A stretch of DNA of 64,000 bases from Pomacea canaliculata (Eukaryota > Mollusca > Gastropoda > Architaenioglossa > Ampullariidae), in contig NC_037590.1 in NCBI RefSeq assembly GCF_003073045.1, positions 36,014,751-36,078,750 on the forward strand, given 5' to 3'. A program made the position numbers and the translations under genes. Every line of letters starts with the position of its first letter. Positions within the stretch are counted from its first letter, which is position 1. The notes beneath the pieces are model-generated. The model was not told the origin of the DNA. It saw only the letters and a program-made list of their open reading frames with translations, and searched no databases. This document shows positions 36,988 through 47,904 of this stretch, one piece after another.

Positions 36988-37469
36988 GACATGATGATGA
37001 TACTTTGAACAAGGTATTGGCAGCGGCCTTGGTTAAGACTATACTGAAATGTCTGGACAAAAGCACAAAACACATGAACAGGGGCCCAGAATGAACATAG
37101 AAGTTTGCAGGGGGCATGTAAGCACACATATATACAAAAGGAGAAACGTGGATATACACAGACAAACACATAATACTTAAATACATCCTTGCATCAAGAA
37201 CGTATTGAATCTTTGTGTAGAAATTCAGATGTGAGAATAGGGAAGTAATAATACACATAGATACTGGTAGAACAAGTGAGGGAATGGCCTGTCTGTAGTA
37301 TTAACCTATTTTAAATTGTTCTTTTCATTGAACAGTGATTTTGTTTTACACCTATGTAACCTGCCTCTCGTCAACATCAGTCGTATTTAACCATTGAGCT
37401 CATCGTGATACTGATCTCCTTGTAATCATGCAAGTGAACGCCAACACGCTCAGCACTTGCAAACTAATA

Positions 37470-37470
37470 C

Positions 37471-37537
<67 letters not shown>
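37470..37537. repeat. (CTGT)n microsatellite
   Basis: About 17 uninterrupted CTGT units downstream of claudin-like gene 4. Confidence 0.95.
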
Positions 37538-38573
37538 ACATATGTTATTGTGCCATAATGTGATCATTCACACACACACACAAAGCATGGTCTTCTATCT
37601 GTGCGTGTTTGTGAGCATGATCACATGGATCTTTGGCCGAAAGTTGAAAGGTCAAAGAAATATCTTAATTGCAGGTTTTGAATGTGTCTGCTCTGTACCT
37701 AGTCAAGTGTTGCTGTATGTCGTTTGCTCTGTGACATTCCGACTTCTAATAAGAGCAGCAGCTGGTGTGCTGAGATGCTGGCCATTGCCTTGATAATAAA
37801 GATGTAATGCAGCCATACCAACTGACTTTATTTTGTTCCAGTGACTTCAACCTGTGCAAGTATCCACCTTTACTAACACTAACACTAACACTAACATTTA
37901 CACACACACACACATATATATTTTCACTCACATTTTCACTCACATATTCACTTTCATACCTAAGAATGCACGCTCAAGTCTTTGTTCATTTAATCATACA
38001 CAATACCGAGAGACCTTTCTCACTTAAGATTTACTGTCCTCTTGTCCACAACAGCCGGCATGTTTACCAAGGCCAGCGCCTGTCGTTAGTAAATATTTAT
38101 AAACAAGAAAGCAAAGAGGACTTCAAGGCACAGCAGGTGAATTCGATCAAAGTCATAAATTTTGTGACAAAAATTTATAACAGCTCCCATGATGGAAGAC
38201 AGGTACTGTCTGGGATCAAAACTTACAACCATACATTCATCTCATGTACCTGCCTGCATTTCTTTGTCTGATATTTAGGTCGGAGGGTTTTCTAAAAGAG
38301 ATTTATAATTGATTTTGCTGAATCACTGTTGTTTTTTGTGAGTTGGTGTATAAATGTGTGTGAGTTCGTGAGTGCGTATTTTGTTTGTGTGTTTGTGTGT
38401 GTAAATTTTCCTTCCCTACCAGAACCTAATTGTAACCAAGTAATGTAACCCCTTTCCTCGGTTTCGATGTACTAGTAGTTTTCAATTTTTCCTGGGACAG
38501 ATAAAGATATTGCACTAAAGTGGAAAGCCATGTTTAGTGTGTCTCTTCGCTGCAACTTCCTCTTTCCCTACAG

Positions 38574-38990
38574 GACCTCCATCCCCGCCTCCACCTCCGC
38601 CCTTTACTCCACCAATCGGACCTCCTCTCTTTCGACACTGGTGATAGAAGGACGGGTTGTCGCACCAGGACATACACACATCTCAATATCTTCACTGGTG
38701 ATGCGAGATCAACAACGCACAATGTCACCGACTCACGCAGACAGGAACGAACCCTCGCTCTCCCACTGAGTTTTAATTCTTTTGTTCGTCTGACAGCGCG
38801 TGCCGTTGACTTTTGCCCAACAAAGGGGAAAGAAAACCTCACTGACTTTTTAATGCACAGAACAGAGGGGAAGAGGAAAGAAAACAATAAAGACTCCTTC
38901 AACAGAGCGCCCGTTAGGGTAATGGACATGAGTGGCTCACCGTGTCTAGAGGACGATTATGGATTTTTCCGCTGCGCTGACGCTGCCTGA
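38574..38990 (+). CDS. Possible terminal exon, unrecognised (139 codons with stop)
   Basis: A textbook acceptor (CTCTTTCCCTACAG, ending 38573) is followed by an open frame without stop to TGA at 38988-38990. It reads DLHPRLHLRPLLHQS, then TYTHLNIFTGDARS, then NRAPVRVMDMSGSPCLEDD and YGFFRCADAA. I do not recognise it and it starts without ATG, so it would have to be a 3' exon of a gene whose earlier exons are unknown. Other frames through the same DNA are also fairly open, including one on the minus strand (38534-38929), which lowers confidence. It could equally be noncoding. Confidence 0.25.
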   Translation, partial: DLHPRLHLRPLLHQSDLLSFDTGDRRTGCRTRTYTHLNIFTGDARSTTHNVTDSRRQERTLALPLSFNSFVRLTARAVDFCPTKGKENLTDFLMHRTEGKRKENNKDSFNRAPVRVMDMSGSPCLEDDYGFFRCADAA

Positions 38991-40590
38991 TAAATCAAGT
39001 ATCCATTTCTGTATCCAAAGCTGCTGGGTGTGTCGGTGGAATTTTCCAGTCCCCGAGCAATGTCAGTCATGTAAAGTAAAGTCAGAGTAAAGGTCAGCCA
39101 TCAGAGGTCGCAGCAGTCTGTTTGACCTCCGTTGACCCCGCGTTTCGAAGATTTCTCACACTAAGCCGCAGTGTTTGCTCGGTTTGCTGGAGTTTTCTCG
39201 CCATGTCAACTAGGTATAGTGAAATATTAAGTGACAGTACACAGTTAAGCGATGTTCTCTCGACCTCCTCAATCCACGTGACCCCTGAGAGCGATAATTT
39301 GACTGAGAAACGTGATACGTTTCATAAAGATGTCGAGATATTCTCCAAACAATCAGACTGGTCTTAGTAACCAAGTATATGCCATTAAGTTAGTGAGAAA
39401 GTTATACGAGACATTTTTTTTTTTTTACCAAACAGCTAAAGTTAAGTTTATTTAAAGGTCCTTGCTTTTATTCCCTGGACAAAGACACAGAAAGGTGTAA
39501 ATGTCATGTTTCTCATAAAGATGTATTTATTGCACCATCAGTGATAAAAACCTTACCAAACAGAAACATATTGGGATGCATATCACAAATGTGTGGCCTT
39601 AGTTACCTTGTCGTCTGTTAGTTCGTCACAACCGTTCTCGTCAATCTACACCATTTGTAGCACTATATCATCTGAAATGACTATTAGGATGAACTAACAA
39701 CCTACTTGACAACTTTCTGGCAATGCTTCATCACCTTTAAATGGTTTTCTAGTATATTCATGTATTTGCTTTTGCTTCACAAAATTATTTTGTTTCATAA
39801 AAGCTCAGTCTTAAAAGCTTTGTATCAATTTTTATTTTGCATTCTTTCATCACTGATACTATTTTTAGAAAATGATGACATCAAGTATCAAGTGAGAATG
39901 TTAAAAGTTTTTAACACAACATGCGTTTGCCAAATTAGCTCATATACACATTAATTCCTTAACACTGCTTTTTTTTGTGTATTATGGCACACTAATCGTA
40001 CTGAAGAAACTGCTATATTAATACTTAACCGACATCCATAAAACTGTTTCTACCACAAATTGAAAATCTCGCGAATTAAGTCTGTCCTCCCACGTGTGAG
40101 TAGGTAACGCGAAGGGTGTTAAACGATTTGTTTTGTTGTTGTGCTCACAAGCCAGGGATTATTAATTAATCTGTAGTCTGTGGCAACCTCTCTACACCAG
40201 GAACGCAAACGCACACAAGAACGAAGACGACCATAAATCGAGGAGTTCTAGTTCGCACCCTTATCATATAGGGTGGAAGGGTTCTCTGATGTTACCTCCA
40301 CCCAGACATCCATCATACTTGAAACTTTGCGTACATGTGGCTGACGTACGAACTACATACCTACAGTCTCCACAGTCGCCCTCGCACAGTGCTTGTCATG
40401 GTTACGTCTGTGTCCTGGAAATCGGTCTCCAGAGCGAAGTTTATCTTTCGAGGATTTACGATCCTTTATCTTGCAGTTCACAACCCTTGCAATGCGAAAA
40501 ACTGGGATCTCTGCTAGACAAAGGGTGGATGAGACTGACCCTGTTTCACATTTTACTGTTCTTTTACATAATAAAGCTTTAAGTCCACCA

Positions 40591-40872
40591 ATGTGCTGGG
40601 GGGATCAGCGCTCGGACCTACATCGCCTGGGCAGCGTGGGCGTGGCCGTTACCATGGTACCTAGCATCATAGGGTGTGCTAGCGACTTCTGGTTGAGTAC
40701 TGAAGCCAGCGACCAGCATCTGGGCTTGTGGAAACTCAGTGATCATAGCCTGGAAGGTGAGACTCATGAAGCAAGATGCTATTCAGCTTTCAAAATAAAA
40801 ACTCTTCTTGTGTTTGGTAAGGACAATTTGCAAACCACTCGTCTGAAGTGTTGGATGTGCGACTGGCAAAGA

Positions 40873-40946
<74 letters not shown>

Positions 40947-41733
40947 TGCTGTCATTGGTACTCGTGGACTGGTCTCTCTGGCCCTGTGTTTGCACTGTTC
41001 GTCTGTGCTGACCGGCCTGTGCTGTAGCCATGTGCACACAAGAGAACTTTTCAAGTTTTCTTTTTTGCCTCGGCTGGAGGAGATTACCGCTCTTCTGGCA
41101 GGTACATTCCACAACTCGCTGTGGTTCTTCAAGGTTTCTTAGAGATTATTTTTTTTATTCGTTAGCGATTGATCTTTTTATTGATTGTGTGTAAGACAGA
41201 GAGAAAGCGGGTGGAGGGTAGAGAGAGTACTTCCTCGGACAAAGATCATTTGGCAACAGATTGCATGCTAATTTATAGCAACACTTGAGTACTAAAGACC
41301 AAAAAAATAAATAAATAAATAAAAGGTGCAAATAAGAAGACAAAGGCCGATATTATTACCTATTTAAAGTAAGGACAGAAGAAAAAGCTCAACACTTTCC
41401 ATCCGGTGTTTTTAGCTTCTGTGCTGGATGGTCAAAGGGAGCTAAGACCTTAGCAGGATTGGAGCAGGTAATTGCAGTATCCACAACACTCCGAGACTCG
41501 CTAATTTTGCTTCCATTCTTCTTTCAGCCGGACTGATGGCGGCATCCATTGCTATTTTTAGCGAATGGTCTCGCACGCTTCCTGTTGTCGTCGGGCTCTC
41601 GTTTGGTTGGTCCTTCTACTTGTACTTCAGCGCCACCTGCTCTCTACTCCTCTTCGGAGGCCTGGTCGCCATTGCAAGAGATCGAGCGATGTTCGACGAT
41701 TTAAAACAAACGAAAGAGATCACGTTATTGTAG
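40591..41733 (+). CDS. Claudin-like tetraspan membrane protein 5 (175 aa), loop cysteines missing
   Basis: Exons 40591-40756, 40946-41101 and 41528-41733, both introns phase 1, give 175 residues. The ATG has a strong context (CCACCAATG); the frame is open upstream, but similarity to protein 4 begins at about QRSDLHRLGS. TM1 is near VAVTMVPSIIGCA, W34 is present and GLW stands at 45-47, but the loop reads HLGLWKLSDHSLE: both cysteines of the signature are absent. Exon 2 (156 nt, same length as in protein 4) holds RGLVSLALCLHCSSVLTGLC and RLEEITALLAG; exon 3 starts GLMAASIAIFSE and has TM4 (FSATCSLLLFGGLVAIA) with a very short tail (KQTKEITLL). The acceptor of exon 2 is embedded in (TTA)n with only TTCAG after it. 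Confidence 0.83.
40873..40942. repeat. (ATT)n microsatellite touching a splice acceptor
   Basis: About 23 TTA units end at TTCAG|GTGCTG, the exon 2 acceptor (40944-40945) of claudin-like gene 5. The repeat thus replaces the normal polypyrimidine tract. It is in the coding frame as TAT, so a retained intron would read as a tyrosine run. Confidence 0.95.
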
Positions 41734-41878
41734 CATTTACTGGGGAATATGTTTGTTTGTTTGTTTAGTTTCTGTGTTGGTTTTTGTTTATCATCAGCTT
41801 CTACGTATTTTCTGTCTCAAAAAATACTTCATTTTATTTAATGACCTTTTTGGTCAAGATGTGTAATTACTTCTAACC

Positions 41879-42000
41879 TTAAAGACTAACCTGAATGGTT
41901 TGCATTTTTTTAGATATCGGTAATATTGACGATATAAACCTAACCTGTAAATTTCAGCCTCCAAAGTTAATATCTGCAAACCTTTCAGGTTGGTCTTTAA
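41879..42000. mobile_element. 122-bp palindromic element with TTAA ends
   Basis: A 26-bp inverted repeat (TTAAAGACTAACCTGAATGG at 41879 against CTTTCAGGTTGGTCTTTAA ending 42000) has few mismatches. TTAA at both ends is the target duplication used by piggyBac-type elements, so this may be a small piggyBac-like MITE, or simply a fold-back sequence. It lies about 150 bases after the stop of claudin-like gene 5, probably in its 3' UTR. Confidence 0.6.
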
Positions 42001-45000
42001 ATAAGATCATCGTTGTGACGAAAGTTTGCCTCTGGCATACAGTTGGATTTAGAATGTTTACATCTTAATTTTTTTTTCTCTTGGTTGAATTTGTCAACAT
42101 CTTTATAACTGTATTAAATATCTGCTAAGAATGTCAGAAACATAAACATGTTGACAGCAATATAAACATGTTGCTTGAAACTTAAAGACTTGGTTCAGTG
42201 ATGACGACAGTAAGATTTCACCGATGTTTTACAGGCACAAGAAGCAGAGGAGCAGTTACAACTACATTTATGGACACTTCATGCCACATACTTTCAACAA
42301 CCATAGCCAACAAAAAAAAAAAGAAAAAAACAAGAAAAAAAACGAAAAAAAAGAAACCCACGAGTATTAAAATTAATTTTAAGACACTTGACCCATTTTA
42401 GAGGTCGAACTTTTGTCACAGGTTTATATATATATATTGGTGATAGCACAGTAGTGGGTAATCTGCTCATAAATTTGGATTTTGATAGGAAGTAAAAACT
42501 GTCAAAACCATCATTGGATTCTGATTCGTATTTTGTTTACTGTCCAAGCCACAAACAAAGTCAAAACAGATAGAAAACAAACAGGATACAGTTATTTTCG
42601 CTTCTGATTCTACTTCCTCAAAAGTAAAAACGACGATGGATTTTTGACATATTGTTTATGTTTCTTGAGTTCGTCGGAGTTTTCGTTGAAACAAAAATCC
42701 GAAGTGCAGTCTCTCTCTTTCTCTTTCTCTCTCTCTCACGCTCATGTACAACCTCTAAACAAACAAAGAGAATCCTGGTCAACTAAAGCCCGTAAAAGTG
42801 TTTGCTTTCTCAATTCACGGTGAAGACAAACAAAGCAGCCTTTCAGGGAATATATTCTACCCAATAAAACCGCCGTATTCATTCAAGTACATCCTATTTT
42901 CCGACATTCTTTATACTGTTTTCGCATAATACTGACAGAATAAAAATTAATGTCATGGTCACTCCATAAATCACAGCGGCGTTTATTATTACTTGATTAA
43001 TTTTGCATTGCTTAACCATGTCAACCTTTTTTGAGAACCAAAATCTATGATTTGTTCAAAAAAATTATCTAAATACGGAAACAGGAATACTTATGTATAC
43101 AAGAGCTTCAAATACGTTGACAAACAGTAATAAAATTATTATGTATTAAATAGTAGAGATATATGACAGGCAAGTGACCGGGGAGGCAATGAACTGTCAG
43201 ATGTTTACAATGTGCGGGACAAGGCCTTCCTTGATAAGTCATAGATAACTGTTGGGGGAGCAAGAGAATGTCCTTACAAGCAATAAAGGCAAAGGTTTTC
43301 TTTCAGACACCTTGCTTCTAGTGTTGACAAGCTGTGAAGTGTCATACAGCCGCGAATGCTAGTACCGGCAGTTAGATGTATGACTACTTAGTGTGATTGT
43401 CGAAGAAGGTGACTTAAGGATAAAAGGTCAGGGTAGTCCAGCGACCTGTTGGCCGTTGGGGATGCAGTTGAGTGAGTTATCTCGAGGTCAGTTATTTTGA
43501 TACATCTTTCTTGCTACCTTCCTCTCTTTAGTCCTTTCGGCCTGAGACACCGATGTTAACTGCTTACTTTATGAGAAGGAGTAAAATGAAGGGAGGAGAA
43601 CCATCTATTGTCAACATTGCCATTGGGTGAGTGTCCCGAGAAAAGATCAAAACCTTAGCCCTTTCGACTACCAGACACCCTACTTACAACGGTAGGGAGC
43701 ATCTCATGTAGGTTCTAATGTACTAGTCGAGTGCAGAGCGTTTTTCTAATTATTGGGTGAAATTCGATGCAACCCTAAATCCGGGGGAATGCCCCTCTTT
43801 CATTGTCGAGATATACGTATACAAGCACAAAAAGGAGTGAAAATCGCGACGATATGACACGCCTAATTAACATATGATCCCAGTTTTCTGATTGGCTGAG
43901 TCCTTTCTATATCCATGCACAATCCTGACGTCTTCGTTGTTAATCTGTTTGTGTGCTTGATGATGTGAGTAGGCGCGTCTGTTGAGAACGGAAGGAGTAT
44001 TCACCTTAGACGGGAAATAATATTTCACCGAGCTTTACCCAATCATCGCAAAAAAAGACATTTTGACTCACACGTGTTCTTTAAGTGACAGCGGGGTGCT
44101 AACCGTTCTGTTCACACCATAGCAGGCGTGTTCGTTGGTTCTTCTCGAGCGTTTCGCAAAGGTTGAACACATTTTACTTGCAGACTAGTAACGACTACAG
44201 CCGACGATAACGTTCGTGCATGACATCGCTGTCGTTAGACGGTCTGCGGAAGAAGCACGTCACGCTTGACCTCCTCGTGCTCAACATCACTTGCGACAAC
44301 TAATACAGTATGCATGGAGGAGGAGAATGTGTGTGTGAGAGAGAGGAGACGGGGTGAGGCTATGGAATGTTGGTGACGTCAGTTTATCGTTTGAGTGGGA
44401 GCGAGAGGTGTGCTGCTGTAGTCTGTGTGAGCGCCGACAGCACGCGGGGAACGGTGTGTTATCGCAGAGCAGAACTCTGCACCATCCAACATCGACACAT
44501 AGTTCATTGGGATATTTGTGACTTGGATGTACTTTGAAACTTGACCGCCCCACTGTCTTCCCACCTACCCTCTCTCTCTTTCTCTTTCTCACACACATGT
44601 ATGTATGCGTTTGTTATTGTTATTGTAGCAGTCTTGCAGTCTCACATTTTTTTTAAAAGAACAGCGGTTGTATCGTCATTTTTTCTGTATCTGTATATCC
44701 CACCCATCCCCTTTTCTGTCGCTTCCTTTGCTTTTGTCGTTCACTTTCACTTTCAGCACTCTCCCGCTTTTCCGGCTTGTCTCCCTTTACCTGTCACGTT
44801 CCTTAGGTTCTATCCTTCAGTCTTGTTGACATCTTTATCATCGATGTCCAAACAAGACTCTCAATTGTACTCCCCGTAGTAAACACTTGCTCGTAAAAGT
44901 GTATTAAAGAGGTTCTTCATTACACCAGCCATCCTTAACAGAAAACAAAGTGATTCTTGAGGGTTTTTTTATTCTTACGTTCATCTTGCATGTGTGTACA

Positions 45001-46257
45001 AAATCAACTTGTGAAATGACATAAGGTGTAAGTGTTCTTTGTGTGAGTCAAACAAAAATTACTCTTCTAGATTTATGCCTTATACAGGCAATAAAGATTG
45101 TTTGATCGACTGATTGATGACGACGACCTCGACGACGACGACGACGACGACGATGACGACGATAAAAAGAAGAAGACATAACAAACATAAGCCTGAAGTG
45201 TGAGGAGAACACACAGTACTTTTACCACTGAGGAAAGAAGAAAAGCTAGTGGAAAGTCTGTATATGCTTTTTTTTTTTTTTAAAGAACAGCCATCTTTGA
45301 CACGTGGTTTGACCAGGGGGCTAACTCTCCGCTCAACATGAAAACATATTTGTGGGTTATCACCCTTTAATATTCGTAATGTAGCAGATAATCTCTGCTG
45401 TGGTTTTTTAAATTACTTTTTCTGAGTTTCTATTTACTTCGGAAGGACGATGTATCTGTTATTCATTTTGTGTGTTTGTGTGCGAAATTTTCTCAGTGTG
45501 TGTGTGTGGTTTCCTATCCATTGTTCAGATTTTCGTATCTCATTTTCTACACTTCTACACTACATTTTCTACACGCGACCACTGACATTTAAATACACTA
45601 TTATGTGTAGTATTAATATACAGACACGCGTGCCAACCCGCCCTGGAAAGACAGAACATCGTAATTTATACGTCACGTGATTACCAACTAAGCCCAGACC
45701 CGTTGTCATCGATGCCCTCAGCAAAATCAACTGCGCTTCTCTCCGCCTGCCCTTGTCTGTCAGAGCTTAACGCCTCAGTGGGCCCTGAGACCCGCTACTT
45801 AGTTCGCCATTTAAACGGACTGTTTATTTTAGCAACGCACTTTGGCCCGGGTCGCTGTGGTATTGCGTTTCTGAAAAGGTTTTACTGCATTATTGAGGAC
45901 TTGGTGATGACAGCGGTTGTATATCGGCTCCAAGCAAGAAAAAGTCCCCAAGAAGGCGGTTTCTTCCTTCCCCAATATATTGTTTGACTTTGAGTAATCA
46001 TTCTTTATTACCACTTCGTTTGTAATGGGATATTATAAAGTATTACTGTGATACTTTAGTGAGTTTTTATAGCACTCACACCTCTCGTGGATTTTGTAAG
46101 CATGAGGAGTTAATTCCAAAAATTCTTGATCCCTCGACACGCCCCATTGCCTCCTATATTAACGCATGTGACAGGTTATAAAGAACGCAAATAAGTATCT
46201 GTTCTTCCAACAATATCTGTTCGTTTTGGTCACGAGGAGTAAATAAACCTGTCCTCA

Positions 46258-46542
46258 GGCAAGCGACACAAATATTTTCAGGACAGACAGCGAGTTGTTA
46301 TTCCCTCTTATCAACACGGTGCACGAACAGTAGCACCTACGTGCAGGTGAACTGGCCATCCTCGCAGGTGAGAGATGTTGGTGACATTTCAGCACTGACA
46401 GTGGGACCTGCTGCAGGTCAGAGGTCTGGACTTCGTCCTGCCAACCGTCGCAGTGGTCTTGAAAGGCGCGCACGACTCGCCTGACTGGTGTCTCCGGGAG
46501 CAACCAAGCATAGGTCTGTGCGGCGAGGAACTCTTTTGATAC
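46258..46542 (-). CDS. Possible minus-strand exon, unrecognised
   Basis: On the minus strand an acceptor (GTTTGTGCAG, before 46542) opens a frame VSKEFLAAQTYAWLLPETPV, then RRVVRAFQDHCDGWQDEVQT and SDLQQVPLSVLKC, running to about 46258. The segment is GC-richer than its surroundings and looks protein-like over about 60 residues. In the next frame the end would read LTCEDGQFTCT before a stop, so a frame change near 46370 is possible. No family recognised and no partner exon found. Confidence 0.25.
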
Positions 46543-47350
46543 CTGCACAAACAGACATGTCAAGACTCGTTTTGCCACTCACTTACCTGAGTTACATGTG
46601 TTTTCTGTGACTGTGTTGCTATCGCCGTGTATCTGTTTAAATGTGTCGCAGCTTCTCAGGGCTTGACTTCATGTAAACAGGTGACTCTTGTGGTCCAATG
46701 AAGTCTTTTTCTGATGTAACGCACATACAGGTAAGTATACAGTATTTTAAAAAAAATTTACTTCCTGCAAATGAATGTTTACCGTGTGATACAAACTGAA
46801 CTCCTGGTACAAATCGGAAATTCAGATAACACGAGATCAGCTTGAAACAGTTCTTCGGCAGGTATTGTCATCTTTAGAAAAGTCGAGAAAGTGTTTTTCA
46901 TAAGTTTCCTTGGTCACTGAAAAAATCGTCTCTTGCTTGTTATGGCCAATATGTCCGATATCTTCGAATATGCCATGATCATACAGATTTGTTGTCGCTG
47001 TTGTGGTCGATGTTACTCAAAATCTTATGGTCATCAGCCTTTTGCTTTGTCGATGTCCTCAGTATTTTGTTTTTGCTATTTTAGTCAAGTGCAGTAACAG
47101 GAAAATTCTTTCCCTGTGTTGTGTACTTTCTTGATGTTTGTAAGAGGTAATCATCTTCCTTGAAGCATGTGACGTTGCTGTCGTTGCACAGTGCGCCGGC
47201 GGTCTTTATGTCGACTCGCTGTTGGTGTGTTCTACTTTTAACAAACAAGGTTTGGGTTGGGCTTCCCTGTCGCTAGCATTGCATCAAGCAAGCATTCAGT
47301 GAGGCACCCAATAGGTTTTCCAGGCCACTAGTTTCAAGCAAAAGAGAACC

Positions 47351-47358
47351 TATAAAAA
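47351..47358 (+). promoter_or_regulatory. TATA-like element upstream of claudin-like gene 6
   Basis: TATAAAAA, 550 bases before the ATG at 47905. No clear donor or acceptor pair could be assigned, so its use is a guess. Confidence 0.25.
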
Positions 47359-47904
47359 CTGTCGTTAAAGGTCAGGTTAAAGGTTTGTCCCGAACACAGA
47401 TGCGTCTTTCAACACATTCACGTGGGACAGTTGGACATTCTTTCAACAGAGAATACAACCGGAACTTGTATATATCAAAACGGAGATAAGAATTTTCTAT
47501 GGGAACGAAAAATGTTCGTGTATGCATATAAATGATGTGTGTGTGTGTGTGTGTGTAATAGGTCAAGAGGTCAACCTCAGACGTCAGGATTGTACATGGA
47601 TATAGCTTCTGGTTACGATGACCTTAGCAACTGGTAGAGTTTGGACGAAGTATAAGTCTGGCGTATCTGTGTTCAACCACGACATTACGATTTTGACCTA
47701 TCTGAGCAGGTTGATGTCTGTTGGCATATTTATCTCCAGAATGGAATAGGGGCATTCAAACAGAAAAGTGTCTTGCATTCAGCTTTAATAGAAGATTTAA
47801 CTAATTCTTTAAATTGTTTTTGCACAGATTGGATGAAATCTCGGCTCGCCCTCACCTGAGTACCTGATGTTTAGTAGTCTCTCTTGCTAAAGTGTGGACT
47901 AGCC

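Larger units (their letters stand above)
36988..40590. other. Intergenic between claudin-like genes 4 and 5
   Basis: Contains (CTGT)n at 37470-37537, a short TAACAC repeat at 37873-37895, CA runs, and poly(T) at 39412-39426. A 139-codon open stretch at 38574-38990 is listed separately. The frame 39122-39367 (ending ...KDVEIFSKQSDWS) has no splice or domain support. The ATG of gene 5 follows CCACC and an AAG that could be an acceptor. Confidence 0.5.
42001..47904. other. Intergenic, 5.9 kb upstream of claudin-like gene 6
   Basis: Contains an A-rich run at 42309-42355, CT-rich DNA at 42705-42737 and 44565-44590, TGACGTCA at 44374-44381, (GAC)n at 45119-45163, and GT repeats at 47535-47555. The pyrimidine-rich open frame 44541-44879 and the frame 45703-45987 lack coding signs. 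A TATA-like word (TATAAAAA, 47351-47358) may serve gene 6. One possible minus-strand exon is listed separately. Confidence 0.5.

Noticed and set aside
44541-44879. 112-codon plus-strand frame with hydrophobic residues
   Set aside because: Pyrimidine-rich DNA gives L/F/S/P runs in this frame; no splice site, motif or conserved pattern.
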